Below are positions 1-11,713 of a stretch of DNA of 64,000 nt, piece after piece. This DNA comes from Asterochloris sp. CNOR1 (taxonomy: Eukaryota; Chlorophyta; Trebouxiophyceae; Trebouxiales; Trebouxiaceae). How positions within the stretch are numbered: the stretch's first letter is position 1; each line of letters opens with the position of its first letter. The translations under genes were made by a program, and so were the position numbers. Below the pieces are notes generated by a model that was not told where the DNA came from, did not search any database, and worked only from the letters and a program-made list of their open reading frames with translations. The stretch is from the NCBI GenBank assembly GCA_963969365.1, contig OZ017763.1:1-64000 (forward strand). The letters run 5' to 3'.

Positions 1-431
1 CCCTAAACCCTAAACCCTAAACCCTAAACCCTAAACCCTAAACCCTAAACCCTAAACCCTAAACCCTAAACCCTAAACCCTAAACCCTAAACCCTAAACC
101 CTAAACCCTAAACCCTAAACCCTAAACCCTAAACCCTAAACCCTAAACCCTAAACCCTAAACCCTAAACCCTAAACCCTAAACCCTAAACCCTAAACCCT
201 AAACCCTAAACCCTAAACCCTAAACCCTAAACCCTAAACCCTAAACCCTAACCCTAAACCCTAAACCCTAAACCCTAAACCCTAAACCCTAAACCCTAAA
301 CCCTAAACCCTAAACCCTAAACCCTAAACCCTAAACCCTAAACCCTAAACCCTAAACCCTAAACCCTAAGCCCTAAGCCCTAAGCCCTAAACCCTAAACC
401 CTAAGCCCTAAACCCTAAAACCCTAACCCCC
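1..431. repeat. Telomere, CCCTAAA array
   Basis: About 60 head-to-tail copies of the 7-base unit CCCTAAA form the first 420 bases. This is the plant-type telomere repeat in C-strand orientation, so the window begins at a left chromosome end. One 6-base unit (CCCTAA) interrupts the array near 249. From about 363 several units read CCCTAAG, and the last units before 431 are irregular. Decay of units at the inner edge is normal for telomere-proximal arrays. Confidence 0.98.
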
Positions 432-2650
432 CCGGCTGTATGGAACAGCACTGAAGGTGGGCCACACAAAGCCGTCCGCTTGACAGATAGCCTGACAACC
501 GCCTTTGTTTGGCGCACGTCCAATATCTGTTCTGCCTCACTGCAGCCTGCATTGCAATGCTGCTGCAAAATGACTGACAAGGCTGTCTTCAGCATTACTC
601 CAATGATAGACCTCTACAGTGTCTGAAGGCAATGTTCACAGACATAAAGACCCAGACCTTGCTCCAATTGCGTCTCTTGCAGACAGTCTCTGCAGGTCTT
701 TTGCAATGTGAGTCACATGGTGATCCCATGCTTTAGCATAGCAAACTGCATGAGCTTCCCATTAGCATAATGGCAGAGGTGCCTTGCATCATCCACTCCA
801 CATCCAGGGTCCTGATGCGCGCTGGCCTGCCTGCACAGTTGCCATAATGGCCCTGCCAGATGCAGCACCCTCACTGCTCCCCCTTCTGTGCAGCAAGGCC
901 CTTGCTTGCGCTAAGGAAGGGAGGTAGAAGGTGGTGATGTTGTCCTGCATGGTTGCGATGTGTCCTGGGTCCAGAGCAGCCTCTCTGATAGCCTGCCTGC
1001 GCCAGGCAGCGCAGAAGTGCTAGCACATCCCTGTTGCTGGGCCACACACCAGCAGCGTCCTGCAGGCTGTCAACTCATGCTTGTGTGCAGCAGGTCCTGA
1101 CCAACTGTCATCAAGCTCCCCATCAGAAGAACAACCTGTGTGCAAGTGCAGGTAGGGGCGGGAGGTGACTGCATCAGGCCCCTTGAGTGATGAAGGTGCT
1201 CAGTGTCGTCTGCCGCATGCAGCTGCATGTGGCAGAACACATCGGAAACTTTTGTCAAGGCAGCAGCAGCACACCCTGCTGCTGAGAGGCATAGAGCAGG
1301 CACAGAGGTTGGCTATGATGCTGGTCAGCGGCAAGAGCAGGCTGCTCCTGCTGAGGCACATGAGGCCTCAGAGCCTCCTTATCATGCTGAGCGAGTGGAT
1401 CCTGACGCTGGCCAAGGGGCAGAGTGTTGCTAGCAAGACACTGTGCATTGCCTTGTGCCTCATGAGAGATTTTAAAAGTGCGTTACATCATCCCTTCATC
1501 ACGTATACATTTGCCCAAACTCACAACAACTACTTGAAACGAAAATCACAGCCAGCACTGTGCAAATCTTCAGTGCAGCGCAGGGTGGCAGCAGACTGAC
1601 AGAATGATGTTGAGTGAAAGACACAGGATGGACGGAATGTGCAATGCCTGTACGTGTGACAAAATCTACTTTGAACAAAAATCACAGCCAGAACTGTGCA
1701 AAGAATCAGTTCAGCGGAGGGGTGGCAGCAGACTGACGTGTCAGAAAGATGTTGAGTGAAACACAAGATGAAAGGAAAGTGCAGATGCCTGTACAGTGTC
1801 TGAATGTATTTGTAAGGAGGAACAGCATGGTGCCCAAGTGTAAAGGCGACTTGACCAACACCTTGACTTGGCGGGGGCCGGAACAGCAGCAGTCCTGGCA
1901 GAGCTGGGATCTGAGGCAATTCTGGGCAAAGCCTGAGCAAGCATAACATTGTGAGTTGACTCAAACAGCTGAGGATGTTTGACAGGTTGGACCCTGCAGG
2001 CCCTTCTGGGTTTGGGCATGTGGGCCTGGCGCAACACGACCAACTCAGGTCAGAACAGTACAGACCAATGGCAGGCAAGTGCCAACTGAGGTGCTCCGAG
2101 GACTGAAAGTTGCAGTCTGATGGGGCAGGCATTGTCATGTAGTACAAGGTAGTCCTTGGTGCCGCATGTAAGTTGTAAGCTTTGCAGACATGCAGGTGAC
2201 TGGGTTTGGCCTCAGATACATGGGGGTGCAAGATGGAGCCAGTCACCAGTGCTGCGCACTTGTCTGGGTGCTCGTGGGCTCCCTGGTGCTGGCCCACCTA
2301 CACAGCTCCAAAAGGGCCTGCTGGCATGAAGTTTTGTGTGAGATCTATGACAGGCCGATGGGTGTATCAGTGCTACTGTCGGTCAGCTCAGGCGCTTTTT
2401 AGGAGCTTGCACAGCCCCAGCCCTGGTGCCTGCAGACAGGGAGGGGACTGGAGTAAGCCACAGCCCCTGTTGTGGCGTGCTGGCTCTGCTCTGAGCTCTT
2501 GAATAGAGTTTGCATCAACCTTCACAAGATGGCTCAAGCACAGCTGGCAACAAGCCCACCAGCTGATCTTGCCTGCGCTGTTGGCTCACACACATACATA
2601 CAGAGGTGTTGTAACTGGTCAGTGATGCCGTACCTCATGAGCGTTTCATG
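432..2650. other. Subtelomeric DNA without a recognisable gene
   Basis: No open frame here has the composition, splice sites or family motifs of the genes further in. Open stretches on both strands (for example minus 1530-2297) are Cys/His/Ser-rich and overlap each other, as expected of chance frames in GC-rich DNA. The only clear structure is a tandem duplication at 1536-1800. The stretch begins directly at the telomere and shows no transposon ends that I can see. Confidence 0.6.
1536..1800. repeat. Diverged tandem duplication, period about 135 bp
   Basis: Two direct copies lie side by side, about 1536-1660 and 1673-1800. Both carry the block AAATCACAGCCAG followed by an ACTGTGCAAA tract, then GGTGGCAGCAGACTGAC, GATGTTGAGTGAAA and a closing TGCCTGTAC. 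Small gaps and substitutions separate them. No coding function is apparent. Confidence 0.8.
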
Positions 2651-3933
2651 TCACTGGAGTTGCATTTCTGGGGCTGGCCCGCTGCGCACCACCTCGGAGT
2701 GGCTGCCAACCTTGCGCCCCAGGGCAGCAAGTAGACGCAACCTTGCTTCCGGGTTCTGCCTGAGAGCCTGCAGTAGCACCTCACGGCCACCAACGCCCTC
2801 CAAGGCGCTGTCATGCACCGAGGCTGCCCTGGCCAGGCTGCCTGCTGGCACCTCCCCCAAGCCCTGCCTGGCGCTGCGTGTCGTGGCTGCACCTGCCTGC
2901 TCAGCTGCAGCAGCCCCAGAGCCACCGTGTGCAGCAAAGTAGCCCAGCATGTGGCTCTCATCTGCCTGCCGCTCCTTGGCAGCCGCGACGGCCGCCAGCA
3001 TGGCCGCCGCTTCACTGCCTGCGCCGCTGTTGTGGAGGGCTGCCCCGCTTGGGGCGATCACTGCTGCAGGCGGCCTGGTCTGAGGCCTCGCAGTCGCGGC
3101 AGGAGCGAGGCTGGACGCCCTGCCTGATGTGGGCTTTCCCTCTGGCTGGTGCCCAGCACCAGCAGCCGTTGCTCCATCTGAAGCAAAATAGTCCAGCATG
3201 CGTGCGTCATCTGCCTGTCGCTCCTTGGCAGCTGCGATGGCAGCCAACATGGCAGCAACCCCACCCGCACCGCCACTGCTGGGCCTGCCAGGGACAGCAG
3301 CCACAGCTGGCGCACCTCCTGCCTCCGCACCCCACTGGCGTCCTCCATCTGCTGCCTGGGAAGTCTGGGGCCAAGCATCAGCGCTTGGGGCACTCAAGCC
3401 CGGCCCCGAGTCAACATTGGGCCTGCCCAGGCCCTGCGCGGGCCTCCGACTGTGCAGCAGTGAGCCCCAGGTGGCCCGAGCCGGGGCGTCCTGCTGCCCT
3501 CCAGCACCCTGCCAGTGCTCCCTGGGCTGTGTGCCCAGCCAAGCTGACTCCTGAGTTCGGGCTCTGGCCCACTGCACGGCAGGAGGCTCCTCAATGGGGG
3601 CACTCACACCGCTGCTGCCAGCCCCAGCCACTGGTGGCAGCAGCTGACTGGCGTGTGCCCCAGGTACAACTGGCTCCAGCTGCCCACAGGTCCCCCGCGC
3701 AATGTCTGCCCGCTCAAAGCCTGAGGCCGCCGCATTGCTGCCCCCCACGGGGCTGTTGTCTTCGTCTGGGGCCAGCGGGGCAGGACGCAGGGAGATGGTT
3801 CCTGCTGCCGCCTGTGAGAAGGGCTCGGGCTCAGAGGTTGCACCCTGCTGTGGCCAAGGGGCACTACACAGTGCAGCTGCCAGAGGAACCTCCTTCGTCA
3901 GGGGCGGCAGGGACAGCCATTTTGCCACAGCTG
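2651..3933 (-). CDS. Unassigned low-complexity protein, large 3' exon
   Basis: This is a long open exon of about 427 codons that ends in TGA at 2651. The acceptor is probably at 3934-3936 (CCGCAG before the exon), so the exon is internal or terminal and the true start lies upstream. The protein is rich in Ala, Gly, Pro, Ser and Gln. It carries two copies of a helical-looking motif (AAMLAA, then AAAKERQAD, then MLxYFA), about 82 residues apart. The C-terminus has a Leu/Arg-rich helix (LLQALRQNPEARLRLLAAL). I do not recognise the family. The strand choice rests on the repeated motif and on plausible amino-acid use. An equally long frame on the plus strand (2878-3942) is Cys/His/Trp-rich and looks like a shadow. 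Confidence 0.5.
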
Positions 3934-4294
3934 CTGCGGTGAGCGGCAGGGGCGCTGGGATGGGGCAGGGCTGAGCGCTGGCCGAGACAACAGCTGACGT
4001 GCTGCACCCCAGCTGCAGGTCAGCACAAATACATGTTCAGCTGGCATGTAGGATGCAACTTTCTCTCGGAGTACAGGCGCGTGTGAGGCACTGTAGGATG
4101 ATGCGGGTTTGCCTGACATCAACGGTGCAGGATTTCAGCCTGGTGACTGAGGGAGCGGCTCAAGGTTATGCGTCTGGATGCACAAGGTGTCTGTGAGATT
4201 CCAGCATGCTTCGCGCAGCTGCAGGAGGCGAGTGGGCCAAAGTCCGTTTGGGCCACTGAGACCTCTGAGCAGCATGATGCCTCGGTATGCTCAC

Positions 4295-4416
4295 CAGGGC
4301 TGATAGGCACTGCAAGGTCATCTGGGGAAGGTCGCCCAGGACTTGGCTTGAGGCTGTGGCCGGCAGCGTCAGGGAGCTGTTTGTCAGCAGGCGAGCCAGC
4401 AGGTCTGCTCTGGCAC
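4295..4416 (-). CDS. Possible upstream exon of the unassigned gene
   Basis: The candidate exon has a CTGTAG acceptor and a CTG/GTGAGC donor. Read to leave phase 1, it joins the large exon at 3933 without a frame break and encodes a Ser/Pro-rich stretch ending in DDLAVPISPG. Read in another frame it gives a Leu-rich helix-like stretch (ADLLARLLTNSSLTL) that would not match the phase of the next exon. The first start codon was not found. Confidence is low because no family alignment constrains it. Confidence 0.3.
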
Positions 4417-5157
4417 CTACAGTACGCAAGAGCCAAGTCAAGGAGCAGTGTCAGCCCAGTGAACCGCTTGCCAGCTGCCCAGCCAAGACTTGAAGTTGCG
4501 CCTGTATCAGAACGGCCAGATCTACGATGACCAACTAGCAGGGAAGGTCAGCACTGGCATGCTGAGCGCATGATCCCTGCAAGCTTTTCGCAAAAGTCCA
4601 AACTGAGGACTGAGCATTTCTGACCAAACTGGGGCAGCCTAAATGCTGGTCTGCTCAGCTCATGCAGGCATTCAGAATCAAATCATGCAGGAATTCCAGG
4701 TTCAGACATTGCTGCTTCTGCTAAAGCAAGAACGCAGCCCAGAGAGGGCAGCTGCCATGCACAACAGAAGTTGTTGCTTCAGGCACAAGGCTACCTGCAG
4801 CATTGCCAGACAGGTACAGACTCGGTGGAGATGTCACAGACACTGAACCATCGATGTCCTGCCCACTGCTAGCGCCACAACTTATTCCTGCACAGGCAGA
4901 TTATGACATCTGATGACTGGGCTGCTGGATAACACTACCAGGCCCTAGCAGCGCATAGAGTACATTCCATGCCATTGCACAGCATCTGAAGCAGCTTCAT
5001 GTCTTGCATCACCTAACAGCAGCACTGCTGTGTGTTGATATGCACTGCAGTCCGGAAGACAGCCAGGGAGGCAAGATGAACCAACAATGCAGGAGACTGT
5101 CTCCAGCCTCTTTAGCCCAGATCATGATAGGCAGAGGGCGCAATCCACAGCACCCAC

Positions 5158-8100
5158 CTGAGCCCTCGTTGTAGAAGCCCCTGGCAGAAAAGGGCGGCTG
5201 GGTTGCCGCTTCCCCAGCAGCTTCATAGTGGGCAGCAGGGAAGTTCACAGGTTGGCGTCTCATGGCCATCAGGTGCCTGCACAATTGTGCATAGCAAATA
5301 GTGTGTACGACTGAGCTGGCGTGGCAGGAAGAGATGTAGTGGCTGGCAGCTCCTTACCTGCAACAAAGTGCAGTGCCTGCAACAAAGTGCAAGAAGGTCT
5401 AGCACAGGCTCTCAAACACCACTGCCTGCCTGGCTTGCTCCAGTGCACCTGTGCACTGCCCTGGTAGACCTCACCCGATACTTAGGACCGATACAAAAAG
5501 CACCACAGCTGCACCAGCCTGTTGGCCACCCCTCTGCCCACAGCCCCAGCAGTCTCCTTCTGGGTGTGGCAGGTAACACCATATGGTGAACCTAACATGG
5601 GAACGCACCTGAAGTCGCAGCCCTCCCATGCTACACCTGTCTGCGGCCATTGCCTGTCTGGGTGAAAGAGAAACAGGCGCAGAACAGCTGAGCAGCGGCC
5701 CTAACAGCCTGCCCTACTGCAGCGCACAGGCCACAGCCACCCCATGAGGGCCTGGGAACAGGGCCTACAACTGACCTGACATCTGTCCACAGCACCAGGG
5801 GGTGCGGGACAGCATGCCATTCCTGGGCATCTGTCATAGGCTTCTCTGCAGCTCACAGGGCCTCAGCCTCAGCAGGCCTTTCCACAACCCACAGCTTGGA
5901 GTCAGGTTTCCTGTGCCCATGTATACATCATGGCTGTTACCTGTCCACAGCCTCGGCAGCCTCCTCCTGAGTCGCAAAGAGGCCCTTGTGGACCTGGCGC
6001 CCCTTGTCATCCCGCATCTGGGCTTTCCACTTGCCCCTGAAGCTGGCTGTAGTGGTCACGTACTTGAAGCGCCGGCTGCAAGTAGGCACACCAAGGGGAG
6101 TGATGTACCTGGCATGCTGTGGTGCCTCAGGTGGAGTCAGTGCCTGTTCTGACAAGCAACACTCTTCTGCCTATGGCCACGGCAAAGGCAAGGCATTGAG
6201 TCAAGAAGGAGGGGCATCACAGCATTAGGACATGCCACAGCTCTCAGCATGTGCTTGAGTGCAGTGGCCATCAGCTGCAAAGCACAACACCCAACGAGTG
6301 GATGCTAGGGCCTCCCACATGCATGGCAACGGGGAAGAGTTCATCCCTCACTTGGGATCATATGGGTTTGACAGGTGGTGGTCTGCCTACAGGGGCATGA
6401 CTGTGCATTTTCCATGCAATGCATGGAAGATGAAAGCTGGCTGCACAGACATGCACCAGATGAACCACACAGGACCTTCAGACAGCTCAGCCCACCCCAC
6501 CTTTTGGAGTGCACGTATGCTCTTACTCCTGGCGCCGCATCCTGCCCACCACTGCCCCGCTTCACAGCCTCGCCTGCCTCCCCTGCTGTACACAGCAATC
6601 AAAATTGTTCAGGCCTCCTGTGGGCACCTTTCACACATCTACGAGCTTGGGGGGCCTCCGCCAGCAGTAGTGCTGTGCAGCCACCTCCGCAGGAGTAGAT
6701 GCAGATTCCACAATTCAGCAGCACATGCAAATGCTTGCGCACGCAGCCTGCCCAGCAAGATCCCTGACTCGTCCCCCTCCTTGAAATCAAGGCACAGACA
6801 GGGTGCTTGCTCTTGCCTGCTGCGCTCCACGCCTGCATCCAGCCCTGCAGCCCGCTTGCAGCACTGCTGCACAGACCCTCCCACACACTGCAATGCAACT
6901 CCTTACATGGTGCAGCACATGCAGACTCCAACCCCCTGCCTGCTGTACTTGCACCTGCAGCTGGCCAGACCAGCAGACAGGTACCCAGCAGATGTGATGA
7001 ACAGCCCCGTCTGCATCCTGGAACTGCAGATACTTGCATCGATGCATGCAGCAAATGCGTCTCCAACCTTGCAACGCTTGCAAGGCACCTGCTGCCCTTG
7101 ATCCTGAAGCCGGCTCAGCAGCCCTCTTGCTGCGCTTGCGTCCTTTGACACAACCATTTGCACTCAGCTCCACTGGGCAGTGCATGCCAGCCTTGCGCCG
7201 CCGGGACCCCTGGTCGCTGCCGGCCATTACAGCGCCGCAGCTCGCTGGCTTGCGTCGAGGGGAGCACTGGCCATGCGCAGCCTGCAGGGAAAGGCTCTGA
7301 CTTGGAGGCGTGCTGACAGCCACATGAAGCAGCAAGCACCACATGGAGGCTGGCCTGACGCTGCCTGCAGGGGCCAGCTACAGACTGAGCCTTCTGCACT
7401 AAAGAAAACAACTGCTTAGAAAGTCAACGGCCCGCCCGAAACAGCTTGCCTGATCACGCAGCTGGTGGCCTTCTGCCATGTGGATTGCAGCCTGCAGGGG
7501 TCACGAGTGACCAGGTGTCCAGCTGATAGAGGGGGTGCAGCCCCTTGCTGAACAGCTGGTGGGCTTGCAGTACAGGGAACGCTGGCAGGCAGTGCCTGCA
7601 GGGGCAGGCAACAGTTCCAATACAAATCCGACAAGTGCACAGGGTTGCAGCCTGTGCTGAGTATCTGGTGGTCTAGCGCCAGTTGAAAGGTGCTAACAGT
7701 GCCTGCAGGGGCAGGGGCCAGCCTCTATTTTAAGCTGCCAGCCGTACAAGGCTGCACCCTGGTTGGACAGCTGCATGCTTGCGCCATGGGAAATACTGGG
7801 TGTCACTGCAAGTCTTGCAGAGCCAGACTTGCTGGTATACAAGCCACACTGGCTCGAGCTTACCTGCACAACCAGCGCCGTGTTTGAACCAGGGCTGTGC
7901 ACCTCAGGCTCTGGTGTCTCCTCCATGCCGCCATCTGCCTGTTCCACAAGCTCGGCTGCATCCAGCAGCCGCCGCAGGCCATCACCGCAGACAGTTGAGC
8001 TGGTAAGTCCAGAGCCGCTGGTGCTACCAGCTGCCCCTGGCTGGTCGCAGCTGAGACTTGAACTGCGCATGCGTCCCTCTGAGGGCCTGCGCGGCGCGCA

Positions 8101-8244
8101 CAGCTGAGCGTTGAAGAACAGGGAGCTGCTGGGGTGAGCAGGCTTGGTCCTGGCAACCCCTGGGGCTGCACGGGGGCGTGCCATGTCGGCAGCGGGGACA
8201 GCAGCTGTGGCTTCAGGTGGTGCCTCAGCAGCGTCATGGTCCAT
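5158..8244 (-). CDS. AP2/ERF-domain transcription factor (3' end not found)
   Basis: Exons read on the minus strand: 8244-7864, 7281-7089, 6148-5941, 5276-5158. All junctions are GT-AG and keep phase. The start is the ATG at 8244. The first exon (127 residues) is Ala/Ser/Pro-rich. The second has basic clusters (GSRRRKAG, KGRKRSKR) that could be a nuclear localisation signal. Exons 3 and 4 together build one AP2-like DNA-binding domain at roughly residues 218-275: RGKWKAQMRD for the beta strands, GLFATQEEAAEAVDR for the helix, then VNFPAAHY at the end. The first strand (FKYVTTTASF) is diverged from the YRGVR motif of plant ERFs. After 5158 the frame continues in phase 1 into an exon I could not place, so the C-terminus is missing. 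Molecular role (DNA-binding regulator) is known for the family; targets are not inferable. Confidence 0.75.
5777..5850 (-). repeat. Decayed copy of AP2 exon 3 end
   Basis: In the intron between 5941 and 5276, minus-strand text around 5782-5795 (GCTGTGGACAGATGTCAG, then GTCAG) repeats the end of exon 3 (GAGGCTGTGGACAG, then GTAAC). A second weaker copy (GAAGCCTATGACAGATG) is just upstream. The segment could be read as a small exon, but including it breaks the phase of the alignment to VNFPAAHY, so I treat it as a ghost. Confidence 0.5.
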
Positions 8245-11200
8245 GGCGACTGGGCTGCTGTGGGCGAGCGGCTGCCCCTCAGCCTGCCTGCAGGGCAGCA
8301 GTGCATTAGAGACTGCACTATTGACATTTTGGCGGTCAAATTATATCTGCTTGCAGTGGCCAGCCTGCAGGAGAACAAGGGGCCACAGAAGATGCAGGAC
8401 ACAAGTGTGTAGCAAGAGGGCACCCCCTCAGCAAATCATCAGACGCACAGGAGTGTGAGCAGGGTCACCAGGGGCTTCCATGGAGCGCAGAGGTCTGACT
8501 GAGCTTGAGCTGTGCACATGCGATGACATGCAGGGGCAAGAGCTGATGGAACACATGCAGGATGTCCCATCGTATGGGGGAAGGTGCAGATTCGTTGTCC
8601 CGGCAGGACAGTGGCAGTGTCTACAGCTGGGCTAGCCAGCAGTGCTCACGTCCCACACCTGCTGCTTGACTGCCCTTCAATGGGATATGCTGAAACCATG
8701 TCCATGTCGCCTGCGCACCTCGTGCCCCTGGATTATTGTGCTGCTGTCAGAGAGCGCGCCCCGTCACCACCTTGCACTGCGGCAGCCCTACATCACATTG
8801 CAGATGTTGAGGCCGGTCACTGACGAGATGGTGTACTTCACAACTGGATGCATGGGGCAGATGCTGACAGGCAGGAGGCTGTCCGCACGAATGGAGTTCC
8901 AAATGGTATAATTGAATTCACCTCCAGTCAAGCAGCACGAGCCTGCCCGGCATCCAAAACCATGTTGCGCATTGCAGGGGCACATGCTGGCCGGCATGCT
9001 CCACAGCAAGGCTCACAGTACCAGCTTTGGTTACACTACTATGCCCTCCCTCAATGTCTGATAAAGCAGGTCTTGTTAGTCCCCACAGGCTCTCAAGTGG
9101 TCAGTGAAGCTGTCAGGATGGCAGCAACAACTTCGTTCAGGGCGACAGGGCTTAAAGCCCGCAGGGAGCCATAAAGGCAACTTTCCATCAAAGGCAGCTG
9201 GCGCCTTCACTGGGGGCAGCGCAAGCTCGCTCTGGGCTGGGCTGGGTCACCTTCTGATGCGATGTCCGGATTTCTGACCCGATCTGCACGCGCCATGGTG
9301 CTCATAACCCCTCCAGTCTGATCTATGAGCTGCCCTATCTATGAGCAGATCTATGAGCACAAGTTGGGGCTGAGACCTATCTTTCCCACCTGCTGACTCA
9401 GTCCGATTGTCACAATATACCTTGGTTGAAGTGGCCCAAGCCAAGCCCGACCCAGGCAGGAGCCCCAAACCTCAGCAATCAGTATGAGTGAGGGTCATGA
9501 CATCGTTGTTATCCTGTATGAGCTCTTCTGAGGGATCTTGATGGGCAGGCATAAGGCCCAGTAAGTGGGCAACCTGAAACACTGGACTTCTGCCATGCAG
9601 GCCTCAAGCGCATACAGGTACCAGTTGCACTTCAAAGGAGCGCCCAGCACAGCTCAGCTTATGTGCAGGGTCAGACGCTTAGAGCATCTGCACCCAATTT
9701 TCACACAGCGTGTACCCTGATTCCTTGCTGCAGCACTCTCAGAACCGGGAAGAAGCACAGGCAGCCCAGATGGCTCCAGGCTGACATGCAGCACTTGCCT
9801 GGGAAAGGCTCATCAGCATCAGGGCTACTCTAGCACCAGGCTGCTGGTCAGATGCAAGTGGAGCTTGCCAGCCTAGGCGCCAGTCAGCTCAGCAACCCGT
9901 GCAGCTGCTCGGATGGATGGGAGGCAGCTGCAGACAGAGTGTCAAGGCCCTCGCAGGAATAACAGCACTGCACTGAGCCCACTTTGTTAAATATCTGCAG
10001 GCCCCAGAGTGCTGCAGCACTCTTCTTGGGCAATCAGACAGGCGTGGTCACGACCAGAGGGCCAACGATGTGGATGCCAGCTGTGGCAAATGCGGGTTTC
10101 AGCAGCCAGAAAATGGTTGTCAAGGACAGCAGCCTGAAGTTGTGGTCAGGCCATTTGACCCTGCAGCCAAGGCAGCTGCGCAGGACTTGCATGTGGCTCT
10201 AAGCTAAGCTGAGAACAGCCCATGTGATGACAATACTGACAACACTTGTCTATGTTGGCGCTTGGGCTTGAGTAGCTGGGTCTCTAATGTTGCTGAGTTT
10301 TGTGCCTGATGTGGGCTTGAGCGGTGACGACAGTGCCTCATGCTCAATCAGCTGGCAGCCACTGTCCCCTGTTCAGACTGCATAGCACATGGGTGTCTGC
10401 AGCCGGGTCTCTATGAGCTGGAAGGGGTGAGCATGTAGGCTGCATCTGTGCGCTGGGTCTGCACTTGGCAGTCGCAGGCGCCTGCCATGCAGGTAGGGCA
10501 GCTGTCTTGACAGTCTGCACAGGCCTCCATAGCGAGCATGATGGACAGGGCTGAAGCGCAACTGGCCTGCAGCAGCTGGGTTCCTGTTGTCGCAAGCTCT
10601 GGCTCTGCAGGCAAGGCAGCTGTGGGCAGTGTCAGCATAGAGGCTGAGGGGTCTCTCTCAATGGGCTGGCCGCCTGGTGTGTGACTTGACGTCAGCAGCT
10701 GGGCTCTTGTCGTCGCAAGGTCTGTTCATGCAGGCAAGGGAGCGGTCTGCAGTGTCTGCAAGTTGGCCTCCTGCTGGGCTGCCTGATGCCTGAGTTCAGG
10801 ATACAGGCACATTGGCAGCGGCAGCCAGGCTGTTGGTGCAGCCTTGCAGCCGATTAGAGTCATTGTTTTGCCAGGCAGAATCATCATCATGGCTGGGCTG
10901 GGTGTGCTGGCATGGCCCATGGTGCTTCAAAGCACGTTAAGCGAGATGGGTGCAGACCAATTGAACTGAGCTGATTGTTCAGGCGCGACATTGTAGTAAT
11001 GCTGGAACACTGCAGCAACCAATCTTTCCAGCACGGTGCAACTTGGAGCTGGGCCGGATGCACTGGCATTGCCCCAAGGGGATGCCTCATGCTGCAGCTG
11101 ACGGCATCTGTACAGCCTGCCTGCTGCCCTTTGATTTTTATTGAGGGTGTGATGCTTGTTACAGCGCTGGAGACAAAGCCAGGATTAATGGGGGCAGTCA

Positions 11201-11713
11201 CACACACATGTTGCACCTTCACGGGCACTCTTAATGACACATTCAAATGGCACGAAATTGTACACAGACACTAACTGTTCCAATCAGTGCAGACCTATGC
11301 TGGATTGCAGGCCCTGCTCAGGGGCGAAAACGAGCTGGCCAAAGAGTTTGGTTGTGCTTAGTCTCGGGTCTGCACCAAGGACTGGGAGATATTGGCGGCA
11401 TGCGGGGTGGAGTGAGAGTCACTGGAGAAGTTGAAGGACGAAGGCGCTGCGCCGGTGCCAAGACGCAGAGCGAGGCTAGGCGAGGCCCCAACAAAAAGGG
11501 GGTTTGGAACAGCAACACACACTCTGTAAAGTGGGATTGTCTGGTGTGAGACAGAATGCCTTGCAGGGTCGTGAGTCTGCTGCCATTGCGCAGCTGCAAA
11601 TCACTTGTGGTCAAGGAATGGGCAGCCATTGCAGGAGTTTTTATCTGTTTATCTGTGCTGGCAAGTGTGGCAGCATGTCTCAAAAGGGCATGCTGCAGAA
11701 GGCAGCGGCAGTG
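8245..11713. other. 3.5 kb with no recognisable gene
   Basis: I found no exon chain or family motif on either strand. Open frames are short, overlap across frames and use many Cys, His and Trp codons. Local repeats are present: a block with CAGCAGCTGGG and TGTCGCAAG occurs at about 10572-10640 and again at 10691-10765. The stretch separates the AP2 gene (start codon 8244, transcribed leftward) from the cyclin gene (ends 11714, also leftward). Confidence 0.5.
10572..10765. repeat. Short diverged tandem repeat, period about 120 bp
   Basis: Two imperfect direct copies share CAGCAGCTGGG, a TTGT(T/C)GTCGCAAG tract and TGCAGGCAAGG. The unit resembles in size the other local duplications of the window. 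Confidence 0.6.

Noticed and set aside
2878-3942. 354-codon plus-strand open frame opposite the unassigned gene
   Set aside because: Composition is dominated by Cys, His, Trp and Gln and reads as the antisense of a GC-rich coding exon. The minus frame has repeated, sensible motifs.
5782-5850. Small AP2 exon between 5941 and 5276
   Set aside because: Splicing 5941 directly to 5276 gives AVDR-HLMAMRRQPVNFPA in phase and matches the AP2 domain. Adding the small segment breaks phase and duplicates the AVDR text.
7340-7740. Repeated TGCCTGCAGGGGC blocks as a possible regulatory array
   Set aside because: They lie in an AP2 intron, and their spacing and CTGCAG cores fit decayed acceptor copies of exon 2 better than binding sites. 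Too diverged to claim either firmly.
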